8,537 bases of DNA from Nitrospinota bacterium (GCA_015231995.1 JADGAO010000144.1:1-8537); one strand, 5' to 3'. Counted from the first letter of the stretch, positions 1 to 8,513 are shown. Notes: a model not told the origin generated them from the sequence alone. Numbers and translations are program-made.

Positions 1-9
1 ATTTTGCCC

Positions 10-39
10 TTGTGAGGAGCAAAGCGACGAAGCAATCTC
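10..39 (+). repeat. Dispersed short repeat, GAGGAGC...GCAATCTC type
   Basis: The stretch reads TTGTGAGGAGC, then AAAGCGACGAA, then GCAATCTC. It closely resembles the widespread intergenic repeat usually seen as CATTGCGAGGAGC-GAAGCGACGAA-GCAATCTC in many environmental bacterial genomes (from memory, not searched). It directly abuts the 3' side of the transposase remnant, so it marks the point where that remnant is cut off. A related but different repeat lies in opposite orientation at the right end of the window. Function unknown; such repeats are commonly non-coding and may fold as RNA or mark recombination points. Confidence 0.6.
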
Positions 40-41
40 TC

Positions 42-229
42 CGGATCAGTGGAGAGTTTAAACGTTTCCTGGCAGGGGGTTGCAAGCCGAAGGCGCGCCA
101 GATACGGCTGATCGCTGTTTGGGACATTCCCATCGCCTGAGCCATGCCACGGGAACTCCAATGGGTTGAGTTGGAGGGCTTTGATTCAAGCGTCCGCGCT
201 ATGACCGCCTCCACTTCCGCCCATCTCAC
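42..229 (-). pseudogene. IS630-family transposase remnant (frameshifted, truncated at both ends)
   Basis: Read on the - strand, positions 229 to 78 translate to a stretch containing VEAVIARTLESKPS, then THWSSRGMAQAMGMSQ, then SRIWRAFGLQP. This matches the helix-turn-helix and linker part of IS630-type transposases, whose typical text is THWSTRSMA..GLSQ.AVSRIWRAFGLQPHR..TFKLSTDP. A 1-nt loss near 71-80 (the G/C run) shifts the frame. The next conserved block, QETFKLSTDP, is then read from 71 to 42 in another frame. The catalytic DDE domain that should follow is absent: the sequence runs straight into the dispersed repeat at 10-39. The N-terminus before about 229 is not recognisable either. This is a dead fragment of roughly 60 codons, and no terminal inverted repeats of the element are visible. 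Seen directly: the motif match and the frame change. Known: the family. Inferred: an old insertion followed by decay. Confidence 0.75.
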
Positions 230-260
230 CCTCCATTGGCAATCTTGCCAATTTAGAGGG
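229..260. repeat. Imperfect palindrome / hairpin upstream of kdp
   Basis: ATTGGCAA (235-242) and TTGCCAAT (245-252) form a perfect 8-bp inverted repeat around a 2-nt centre. CCCTC (229-233) and GAGGG (256-260) extend the stem after a small asymmetric bulge. No T run follows on either strand, so it does not look like an intrinsic terminator. It sits exactly at the edge of the recognisable transposase remnant. It could be an operator, the scar of a mobile element end, or a decayed terminator. Function unknown. Confidence 0.5.
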
Positions 261-332
261 AGAAAGACGATTCAAAGAATTTCTAACTCAGGATACTAGA
301 GGAACGCGTGATAGGGGGGCGCTTTTACTATG

Positions 333-413
333 TCTTAACAAATTTTTTGCGCATGAGCCGTTCTTTACGAAATTTATATGCGCGACGCTCTCCTTTTGAC
401 ACCTTTTTTATAC
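333..413 (+). promoter_or_regulatory. Three phased T-rich elements upstream of kdpF (candidate operator region)
   Basis: Three related stretches begin at 333, 362 and 394, about 29-32 nt apart, close to three helical turns. The first is TCTTAACAAATTTTTTGCGC (333-352). The second, at 362-383, starts TCTTTACGAAATTT and ends ATGCGC. The third is TTTTGACACCTTTTTTATAC (394-413). The first two align almost fully with two single-base gaps; the third shares the TTxACA core and the T6 tract at about 13 of 20 positions. GCGCAT (349-354) and ATGCGC (378-383) also form an inverted pair. Position, AT-richness and phasing suit activator binding or DNA bending at a promoter. Which protein binds is not shown by the sequence. 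Confidence 0.4.
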
Positions 414-428
414 GAAAGGGTTTTAAAT
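392..428 (+). promoter_or_regulatory. Candidate KdpE box and kdp promoter elements
   Basis: CCTTTT occurs at 392-397 and again at 402-407, exactly 10 nt apart, the spacing expected for tandem half-sites of OmpR/PhoB-type regulators such as KdpE. The T-rich TTTTTTATAC at 404-413 resembles the T-rich KdpE site recalled from the E. coli kdp promoter (TTTTTATAC followed by a T run and ACACC). A perfect sigma70-like -35 hexamer, TTGACA, lies at 396-401. A -10 at 17 nt spacing would be GGTTTT, which is poor; TTTTAA or TTTAAA at 421-427 need a 19-20 nt spacer. A weak core promoter is what an activator-dependent gene would show, but the start site cannot be fixed from sequence alone. The -35 hexamer and the presumed KdpE box overlap, so at most one assignment may be right. 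Confidence 0.3.
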
Positions 429-465
429 CAAAATTGGCGGTAGAACTTTTTATCCGCCGCATAAT

Positions 466-471
466 AGGAGG
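466..471 (+). promoter_or_regulatory. Strong Shine-Dalgarno for kdpF
   Basis: AGGAGG lies 6 nt before the ATG at 478. This is the strongest ribosome binding site at the head of the operon. It decides that translation begins with the 29-codon kdpF reading frame rather than with an upstream ATG in the kdpA frame at 483, which has no such site. Confidence 0.8.
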
Positions 472-477
472 TTGATT

Positions 478-567
478 ATGTTTTGGACATATCTGGTATG
501 CGGGTTAGTAGCTGGCGGGTTACTGGTCTATCTTTTCGCGGCTCTCCTTTATCCGGAGAAATTCTGA
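478..567 (+). CDS. kdpF: KdpF, small subunit of the K+-transporting KdpFABC ATPase
   Basis: This is a 29-residue hydrophobic peptide beginning MFWTYLVCGLVAGG and ending in LLYPEKF, with one predicted transmembrane helix at about residues 5-24. Its length, single helix and place directly before kdpA match E. coli KdpF (29 residues), which stabilises the assembled KdpFABC complex in the inner membrane. The start is fixed by AGGAGG six bases upstream. The stop TGA (565-567) shares its A with the ATG of kdpA, so the two genes overlap by one base and are probably translationally coupled; the kdpA Shine-Dalgarno GGAG (555-558) lies inside the last kdpF codons. Genes of this size are often missed by automatic annotation. 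Sequence similarity alone is weak for so short a protein, so the call rests on size, hydrophobicity and context together. Confidence 0.88.
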   Translation: MFWTYLVCGLVAGGLLVYLFAALLYPEKF

Positions 568-2297
568 TGACCATCAACGGGCTTTTACAGATCGCATTTT
601 ACCTGACGGTTCTTCTGGCGTTGGTCAAACCGCTGGGGCTTTACATAGCCAAGGTGTTTATGAGACCTGCCGGTGAGGCGCCGAAACCGGAAAAGTGGAT
701 ATACCGAATTTGCGGCGTCAACGAATCCGCCGAGATGTCATCGAAGACATACGCCCTGGCGGCGATTGTATTCAACGCGGCGGGGTTTTGCCTGCTGTTC
801 ATTATCCTTTCCTTCCAGACAGCATTGCCGCTCAATCCCGATGGGATGGGCGGAATTTCCTGGCATCTGGCATTCAACACGGCGGCCAGTTTCATAACGA
901 ACACGAACTGGCAATCGTATGGCGGCGAGTCCACCATGAGCTATTTCTCCCAGATGGTTGGGTTGACCGTGCAGAACTTTCTTTCAGCCGCTTCTGGCAT
1001 GGCGATCCTGATAGCGTTAATCAGGGGGTTTGCGCGCCACAGCGTTGAAACAATTGGCAACTTCTGGGTGGACATGATCCGCTCCGCTGTCTATATACTT
1101 CTGCCCCTGTCGCTGATGCTGGCGCTGGCCCTTGTATGGCAGGGAATGCCGCAAACTTTCACCCCACACGCCACAGCGCAACTGGTTGAGCCAACAAAGG
1201 ATGACAAAGGCTCCGCAGTTACAGAGCAAATGATAGCGTTAGGCCCGGTAGCCTCACAAGTGGCTATCAAGCAACTTGGAACCAACGGCGGCGGCTACTT
1301 CAACGCCAACTCCGCCCATCCTTTCGAGAACCCGACGCCCCTCTCCAACTTCCTGATGATGCTGTCGCTACTGCTGATACCGGCGGCTCTGTGCTACACC
1401 TTCGGCGTTATGGTGGGAGACAGGCGGCAGGGATGGGCCGTATTGGCGGCCATGGCTATCGTGTTCGTGTTCCTTCTTGGCGTGTGCGCTCATTACGAAC
1501 AGAGCGCAACTCCCATGCTGGTGAAAGCGGGCGCAGATATCAGAGCCAGCGATGGCAGTTCCGGTGGAAATACGGAAGGCAAAGAGGTTCGCTTCGGCAT
1601 CGTAAATTCCGCGATATACGCTACGGCCACTACAGCGGCCTCCAACGGCTCTGTGAACGCCATGCATGACTCGTTCACCCCGCTAGGCGGGCTTGTTTCC
1701 TTATGGCTCATGCAACTCGGCGAAATCATTTTCGGCGGTGTTGGCTCCGGACTTTACGGGATGATTGTTTTCGCCATTGTGGCGGTGTTCATCGCCGGGC
1801 TGATGGTTGGCAGGACTCCCGAATACATCCGTAAGAAAATCGAGGCGCATGAAATGAAAATGGCATCGCTGGCGGCGCTTATCCCCATAATGGTCGCGCT
1901 CATCGGAACCGCCGTGGCGCTCATTGAACCGTCATCGAAGGCTTCGATGGCTAATCCGGGCGCACATGGTTATGGGGAGGTTCTTTACGCTTTTTCTTCC
2001 GCCGCCAACAACAACGGGAGCGCGTTCGCCGGACTCAACGCCAACACGCCCTTCTTCAACATATCGCTAGGCCTGGCAATGCTTATCGGGCGGTTCGGGT
2101 GCATGTTGCCGGTTATCGCTATAGCCGGATCGCTGGCGGCCAAAAAATCCATACCAGTGACCAGCGGGACGATGCCCACTCACGGGCCTATATTCGTGGC
2201 TTTGTTGATAGCGGTGGTGTTGATGATCGGGGCTTTGAGCTTTTTCCCGGCTCTTGCGCTGGGACCCATCGTTGAACATCTTATGATGATTCAGTAA
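567..2297 (+). CDS. kdpA: KdpA, potassium-binding and translocating subunit of KdpFABC
   Basis: KdpA is the channel-like subunit (K+ transporter superfamily) that selects K+ from the periplasm and passes it through a tunnel to KdpB. The product has 576 residues, close to the usual 550-600, and is strongly hydrophobic with about ten membrane helices. The selectivity-filter loops of the four repeats are readable: TNTNWQSYGGES at 111-122 (Q116 matches the E. coli filter glutamine), GTNGGGYFNANSAHPFENP at 238-256, the stretch before NAMHDSFTPLGG near 355-375, and SAANNNGSAF at 478-487. I chose the ATG at 567, with GGAG 8 nt upstream and protein MTINGLLQIAF. The ATG at 483 in the same frame would add 28 residues that are only kdpF read in another frame. 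It overlaps kdpF by 1 nt and precedes kdpB by 12 nt. No truncation or unusual residue was seen in the filter. Confidence 0.97.
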   Translation: MTINGLLQIAFYLTVLLALVKPLGLYIAKVFMRPAGEAPKPEKWIYRICGVNESAEMSSKTYALAAIVFNAAGFCLLFIILSFQTALPLNPDGMGGISWHLAFNTAASFITNTNWQSYGGESTMSYFSQMVGLTVQNFLSAASGMAILIALIRGFARHSVETIGNFWVDMIRSAVYILLPLSLMLALALVWQGMPQTFTPHATAQLVEPTKDDKGSAVTEQMIALGPVASQVAIKQLGTNGGGYFNANSAHPFENPTPLSNFLMMLSLLLIPAALCYTFGVMVGDRRQGWAVLAAMAIVFVFLLGVCAHYEQSATPMLVKAGADIRASDGSSGGNTEGKEVRFGIVNSAIYATATTAASNGSVNAMHDSFTPLGGLVSLWLMQLGEIIFGGVGSGLYGMIVFAIVAVFIAGLMVGRTPEYIRKKIEAHEMKMASLAALIPIMVALIGTAVALIEPSSKASMANPGAHGYGEVLYAFSSAANNNGSAFAGLNANTPFFNISLGLAMLIGRFGCMLPVIAIAGSLAAKKSIPVTSGTMPTHGPIFVALLIAVVLMIGALSFFPALALGPIVEHLMMIQ

Positions 2298-2309
2298 ACG
2301 GAGACATAT

Positions 2310-4377
<2,068 letters not shown>

Positions 4378-4379
<2 letters not shown>

Positions 4380-4384
4380 GGAGG
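4378..4384 (+). promoter_or_regulatory. kdpC Shine-Dalgarno overlapping the kdpB stop codon
   Basis: AAGGAGG begins inside the TAA stop of kdpB (4377-4379) and lies 5 nt before the kdpC ATG at 4390. It decides the kdpC start. An in-frame ATG-like codon at 4372 would lie upstream of this site, within kdpB, and add only six non-homologous residues. The overlap suggests that terminating ribosomes re-initiate on kdpC. Confidence 0.75.
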
Positions 4385-4389
4385 AAACG

Positions 4390-4983
4390 ATGATTACGCA
4401 AATCAGGCAGGGGGTTATAACACTTGCCGTCTTCACAATAATAACCGGCGGGATTTACCCGTTAGTTGTCACTATTATGGCTCAGGCTCTCTTCCCGGCG
4501 CAGGCCAACGGAAGCTTGATTGTCATTAATGGCACGACGGCGGGGTCGGAGCTTATCGGCCAGTCTTTCTCCGGCACAGGGCATTTCTGGTCCCGTCCAT
4601 CAGCCACGGGGCCATTGCCATATAACGCCGCCGCCTCGTCCGGCTCGAACCTCGGCCCGTTGAACCCGGACTTCGCCACAAAGGTAAGGGAGAGGGTAGA
4701 CGCCATCGCTACAACAGGCCCGGCCAATATAGCCGTGCCGGTGGACCTTGTGACAGCCTCCGGTAGCGGCCTTGATCCGCACATCTCCCCGGCGGCGGCG
4801 GCCTATCAAGTCCCGCGCGTGGCCAGGGAGCTTTCCCTGACAGAATCGGCGATAATGAAACTTGTCGCTAATAATACGGAGAGGCGCCAGTTTGGATTCC
4901 TTGGCGAGCCAAGAGTCAACGTTCTAAAATTAAACCTTGATATAGACAACCTGAACAGCGGACATAAGCTTGAACAGCGATGA
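4390..4983 (+). CDS. kdpC: KdpC, periplasm-facing subunit of KdpFABC
   Basis: KdpC is needed for assembly and K+-stimulated activity of the KdpFABC pump; it carries one membrane helix and a periplasmic domain. The product has 197 residues, close to the E. coli 190. Residues about 9-32 form the N-terminal helix (ITLAVFTIITGGIYPLVV). The conserved periplasmic blocks are all present: IGQSFSGTGHFWSRPSAT at 56-73, YNAAASSGSNLGP at 78-90, and PVDLVTASGSGLDPHISP followed by AAAAYQVPRVA at 117-145. The start at 4390 is set by AAGGAGG at 4378-4384. The last 14 nt overlap the start of kdpD in another frame, which suggests coupling between pump and sensor translation. The C-terminal tail after NVLKLN (residues 177-182) is family-variable. 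Confidence 0.96.
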   Translation: MITQIRQGVITLAVFTIITGGIYPLVVTIMAQALFPAQANGSLIVINGTTAGSELIGQSFSGTGHFWSRPSATGPLPYNAAASSGSNLGPLNPDFATKVRERVDAIATTGPANIAVPVDLVTASGSGLDPHISPAAAAYQVPRVARELSLTESAIMKLVANNTERRQFGFLGEPRVNVLKLNLDIDNLNSGHKLEQR

Positions 4984-7687
4984 AAAGCGGCCCGACCCTG
5001 ACGGCTTGTTAAGGCAAATCCAGGCGGAGTCGCGCCCGTCCGGCCAGGGATCGCTGAAGATATTCTTCGGTTACGCCGCCGGGGTCGGTAAAACTTACGC
5101 GATGCTCAAGGCCGCCCAGGCGCAGGCCGCAGGCGGGGTGTTAGTGGCGGCGGGATATGTGCAAACGCATGGCCGCGCCGAAACCGATGCGCTTCTGGTG
5201 GGGCTGGACATCCTGCCTCGCAAGGAGATTCCTTACAGGGGCATCACCCTTAGCGAATTCGACATAGACGTGGCCCTGCTAATCCGCCCGGAGCTTATCC
5301 TGGTGGATGAACTGGCGCACACCAACGCACCTGGAATGCGCCACACCAAACGGTGGCAGGACGTGGAGGAGCTGTTGGCCAATGGCGTAAACGTTTACAC
5401 AACCCTCAACGTCCAACACATCGAAAGCCTGAATAATATAATCTCCCAGATCACGGGGATAGAGGTTGCGGAGACCGTTCCAGACACCGTGCTGGAGCGG
5501 GCGGATCAGATAGAGCTGATAGACATTCCTCCAGATGATCTTCTGCAGAGGCTCCGGGAGGGAAAAGTGTATATCCCCGCCCAGGCGGAGCGGGCCATGC
5601 AAAACTTCTTTCAGAAGAACAACCTGATTGCCCTCCGTGAAATAGCCCTGCGCCGCACGGCCGAGAGGGTTGGAGACGACACCCAAACCGCCAGGCTCGC
5701 CCATGGAGCAAAAGAGCCTTGGGCGACAGTTGAAAAACTTCTCGTCTGCATAGGCCCAAGCCCCACATCCTCCAAGGTAATCCGCACGGCCAAACGGCTT
5801 TCCGCCGCCCTGAAGGCCGAATGGATAGGTGTGTTTGTTGAAACCCCGGCCACCGCCAATATGAGGCCCGAAATGCGCCACCGGCTGGAGCAAAACATCA
5901 AACTGGCCGAAACCCTGGGCGCCGAGGTGGTGGTTCTCCACGGCGACGATGTGGCGAGACAGGTGGTTGAATATGGCATTTCCCGGAACGTTACGAAGAT
6001 AGTGATCGGCAAGAATATAGGTCCGTCGTGGCTTCGCCGATTCACGCCGACAGTAGTTGACGAACTTCTAGGCATAAGCGGCGACATAGACGTTTATGTC
6101 ATAAGGGGAGTGGAAGAGGAGGAGAAAGAAAAAGAGAAAGAAAAGCCGCAAACCAAAATATTCGATTGGCGCCCCTATGCCGGGTCATCGGGCATTATGG
6201 CGCTGTCACTGATCGCCGCCAGCGCGTTGTTCGGATTTGGGCTGGCGCAGGCTAACGTGGCGATGATAATACTGCTGGGCGTGATTGCATCCGCCGTGCG
6301 ATACGGGAAACTTCCAAGCGTGATAATGTCGGTCATAGGCGTACTGGTTTTCGATTTCTTTTTTGTCACCCCTTATTATTCATTCGCCGTGTCGGATATC
6401 CAATACGTCATAACATTCGCGGTTATGCTTTTTGTGGCGTTGGTGACTAGCGGGCTGACTTCCAGGATGAGAAACCAGTCTCTCTTTATCCAGAAGCGAG
6501 AGTTGCGCGCCGAGGCGTTGTTAAGGATCAGCATGAAGCTCTCCACCCTGGATGGGATGGAGGAAATGATAAAGGAATCTCTATCCCAGATTTCAGACGT
6601 GTTCGGTGGCGAGGCGGTCATCTTCATACCGGATGAAAATAGCCGTCTTGCCCCTCGCGCTCTGCGCCCCAGCGCGTTTGCCGGGATTTCAAAGGAAAAA
6701 GCCGTGGCTCAATGGGTTTACAGAAACAGTAAACCGGCAGGAGCCGGAACCGACACGCTCCCCGAAGCCATGGCCCAATATGCGCCACTAATGGGGCCGC
6801 AGGGCATTTTGGGGGTGCTCGGCTTCCTTCCCGAAAATCCTAAGCATTTCCTTGATCCGGACTTCCGGCATCTGTTTCAAAGTTTTGGGGCGCAGGTGGC
6901 CATGGCTATCGAGCGGGAACGTCTATCCCAAAAGACGCGGGAGTTATTGGTAGAGACGGAAGCTGAAAAAATGAGAAACGCTCTTCTAAGCTCCGTGTCT
7001 CACGACCTGCGAACACCTTTAACCGGAATATCAGGCGCCAGCGGTAGTTTGCTGGAGAGATTCGAGTCGTATGACTATGACGCAAAGATGAAATTGTTGC
7101 ATACCATAAATGACGAGTCGGGCAGGCTTCTGGGATTTGTTGAAAATCTGCTGGATATGACGCGGCTGGAGGCGGGAGGTGTAAAGGTAAAGAAAGAATG
7201 GCAACCGGTCGAAGAGGTGATAGGCTCCGCTCTCACCCGCATGAAAGGGCCGCTTGCCGGTCGCCCCGTGAACACAAGCCTTCCCGATAACACGTTGATG
7301 GGATTTTTCGATGGCGTGTTGATAGAACAGGTCATCATTAATCTGCTGGATAACGCCGTCAAATACACGCCATCCGGAAGCCCGATAGACATATCCGCCC
7401 GGACGGAGGGCGCCGGGACTATGATAACAGTGGGCGACAGAGGCGCAGGCCTTTTGAAGGAAGAGATAGAAAGGATATTTGAAAAGTTTTTCAGGGGGCG
7501 TATCAAATCCGAAAAAAGCGGCTACCTGGGGGTTGGGCTGGGGCTTGCCATATGCAAAGCCATAGTTACGGCTCATGGCGGGCGGATATGGGCAGAGAAT
7601 AGGCCCGATGGAGGATGCAGGTTTTGTTTCGCCATCCCGCAGAATGGTCATGCCCCTGACGCGCCCGACAAGACAAGGTTGAATTGA
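4970..7687 (+). CDS. kdpD: KdpD, K+/turgor-responsive sensor histidine kinase
   Basis: KdpD is an inner-membrane kinase that phosphorylates KdpE when K+ is limiting; 905 residues, normal for the full-length form. Order: N-terminal KdpD domain (28-235) with Walker A GYAAGVGKT at 34-42 and Walker B LILVDELAHTN at 109-119; universal-stress-protein-like domain (about 254-378); a charged linker (382-392); four membrane helices of the DUF4118 domain (about 404-495); a GAF-like region (about 525-650); then the kinase with phospho-acceptor H678 in SHDLRTPL, N box NLLDNAVKYT (791-800), G1 box VGDRGAGL (821-828) and G2 box GVGLGLAI (854-861). The start is a TTG at 4970 behind GCGGA. The resulting MNSDEKRPDPDGLL matches the E. 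coli start MNNEPLRPDPDRLL, so the unusual codon is well supported. The gene overlaps kdpC by 14 nt and ends 1 nt before kdpE. Confidence 0.97.
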   Translation: MNSDEKRPDPDGLLRQIQAESRPSGQGSLKIFFGYAAGVGKTYAMLKAAQAQAAGGVLVAAGYVQTHGRAETDALLVGLDILPRKEIPYRGITLSEFDIDVALLIRPELILVDELAHTNAPGMRHTKRWQDVEELLANGVNVYTTLNVQHIESLNNIISQITGIEVAETVPDTVLERADQIELIDIPPDDLLQRLREGKVYIPAQAERAMQNFFQKNNLIALREIALRRTAERVGDDTQTARLAHGAKEPWATVEKLLVCIGPSPTSSKVIRTAKRLSAALKAEWIGVFVETPATANMRPEMRHRLEQNIKLAETLGAEVVVLHGDDVARQVVEYGISRNVTKIVIGKNIGPSWLRRFTPTVVDELLGISGDIDVYVIRGVEEEEKEKEKEKPQTKIFDWRPYAGSSGIMALSLIAASALFGFGLAQANVAMIILLGVIASAVRYGKLPSVIMSVIGVLVFDFFFVTPYYSFAVSDIQYVITFAVMLFVALVTSGLTSRMRNQSLFIQKRELRAEALLRISMKLSTLDGMEEMIKESLSQISDVFGGEAVIFIPDENSRLAPRALRPSAFAGISKEKAVAQWVYRNSKPAGAGTDTLPEAMAQYAPLMGPQGILGVLGFLPENPKHFLDPDFRHLFQSFGAQVAMAIERERLSQKTRELLVETEAEKMRNALLSSVSHDLRTPLTGISGASGSLLERFESYDYDAKMKLLHTINDESGRLLGFVENLLDMTRLEAGGVKVKKEWQPVEEVIGSALTRMKGPLAGRPVNTSLPDNTLMGFFDGVLIEQVIINLLDNAVKYTPSGSPIDISARTEGAGTMITVGDRGAGLLKEEIERIFEKFFRGRIKSEKSGYLGVGLGLAICKAIVTAHGGRIWAENRPDGGCRFCFAIPQNGHAPDAPDKTRLN

Positions 7688-7688
7688 C

Positions 7689-8387
7689 ATGACGCATGAT
7701 CTGAAAGTTCTCGTAATTGAAGATGAAAAACCCATTCGAACCCTTCTTCGCGCCGCGTTGGAGGGGAAAGGATACACGCAGATAGAATCTGAGACCGGAA
7801 GCGGCGGATTGGCCATGGCGGCATCTCAATCCCCCGACATTGTGATCCTTGATCTGGGACTGCCGGACATGGACGGCAAAGATTTCATCGGGCGGATACG
7901 TGAATGGTCTCCCGTCCCAATCATTGTCATTTCCGCCAGGGATCAGGAGATGGAAAAGGTGGCGGCTCTGGACGCTGGCGCCGACGACTATCTTACAAAA
8001 CCTTTTAGCGTGGAGGAACTTCAAGCCCGGTTGCGGGCCGCATTGCGCCATCACAATCAGGCCGCCGGGAGTGCGTCCGTAGAGCCGCTTTTTGTCCATG
8101 GGGAGTTAAAAGTAGACATGGCGGCCAGGAGAGTATTCGTTGCGGAAAATGAAACTCATCTCACGCCAATTGAATATCGCCTGTTGACGGCCCTTGTGCG
8201 CCACGCCGGAAAAGTAATGACCCACAAACAACTTATTAAGGAAGTGTGGGGGCCTGGACATGAAGAGCAAACGCACTACTTGCGCATTTTCATGGCTAAC
8301 CTGAGAAAAAAGATCGAGGCCGATTCAGCCAACCCGCGCTATCTGAAAACAGAGCAGGGAGTAGGCTACCGCCTTTTGAGGGATTGA
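7689..8387 (+). CDS. kdpE: KdpE, OmpR/PhoB-family response regulator of the kdp operon
   Basis: KdpE is a cytoplasmic transcription activator, phosphorylated by KdpD, that binds a T-rich site before kdpF. The product has 232 residues (E. coli 225). The receiver domain (5-120) shows the acidic pocket E11/D12, phospho-acceptor D55 in LDLGLPD, switch residue S82 in VISAR and K104 in TKPF. The winged-helix domain (about 133-231) contains HLTPIEYRLL (157-166) and HYLRIFMANLRKKIE (196-210), which includes the DNA-recognition helix, and ends with GVGYRLL. The ATG at 7689 follows the kdpD stop by one base; AAGG at 7675-7678 is a modest ribosome binding site, so coupling to kdpD is likely. It is the last gene of the operon. 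All key residues are present, so it should be functional. Confidence 0.97.
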   Translation: MTHDLKVLVIEDEKPIRTLLRAALEGKGYTQIESETGSGGLAMAASQSPDIVILDLGLPDMDGKDFIGRIREWSPVPIIVISARDQEMEKVAALDAGADDYLTKPFSVEELQARLRAALRHHNQAAGSASVEPLFVHGELKVDMAARRVFVAENETHLTPIEYRLLTALVRHAGKVMTHKQLIKEVWGPGHEEQTHYLRIFMANLRKKIEADSANPRYLKTEQGVGYRLLRD

Positions 8388-8414
8388 TTGAATCACGGAT
8401 ACCCACATAACAAT

Positions 8415-8423
8415 CCCCCCCCC
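8415..8423 (+). repeat. C9 homopolymer tract downstream of kdpE
   Basis: Nine consecutive C residues are followed by TTTTT, 27 nt after the kdpE stop and outside any gene. This is a likely place for length variation or assembly error. No role is evident. Confidence 0.7.
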
Positions 8424-8429
8424 TTTTTC

Positions 8430-8461
8430 GGCCTGCAACCTGAGCTGTGCAGGGCCCCTTT
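8430..8461 (+). terminator. Possible weak intrinsic terminator after kdpE
   Basis: GGCCTGCA (8430-8437) pairs with TGCA (8448-8451) and GGCC (8453-8456), with a one-base bulge and a loop of about ten bases. Within it, CCTGCA/TGCAGG is a perfect 6-bp pair. Only a short T stretch follows (CCTTTA), so termination would be weak. It lies 42 nt past the kdpE stop, the expected place for the operon end. The stem is seen; the function is inferred. Confidence 0.35.
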
Positions 8462-8484
8462 ATCCCGTATTCCGAAGTTGAAGA

Positions 8485-8513
8485 GAGATTCTTCGCTATC
8501 GCTCAGAATGACA
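8485..8513 (-). repeat. Dispersed short repeat, CATTCTGAG...GAATCTC type
   Basis: On the - strand this reads TGTCATTCTGAGCGA then TAGCGAAGAATCTC, matching the very common intergenic repeat family CATTCTGAGCGAAGCGAAGAATCTC of environmental bacterial genomes (from memory). It is related in style to the repeat at 10-39 but has the other orientation. It lies head-to-head with a second copy starting at 8523. Confidence 0.65.

Noticed and set aside
10..39. CRISPR array or direct-repeat array
   Set aside because: Only single or paired copies of short dispersed repeats are present, with no regular spacer pattern.
436..458. GGCGG...CCGCC stem before kdpF as a riboswitch or attenuator
   Set aside because: It is only a 5-bp stem with a 13-nt loop and no further conserved structure; likely chance.
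460..465. CATAAT as the -10 box of the kdp promoter
   Set aside because: A start about 7 nt downstream would fall after or within the AGGAGG site and leave kdpF with almost no leader.
483..566. Extended N-terminus of KdpA from the ATG at 483
   Set aside because: The 28 added residues are kdpF read in another frame, lack a ribosome binding site and do not resemble KdpA; the ATG at 567 with GGAG is better.
7031..7816. Open frame of about 261 codons on the - strand opposite the end of kdpD and start of kdpE
   Set aside because: Antisense to the conserved kinase catalytic domain, with no recognisable motif or supporting ribosome binding site.
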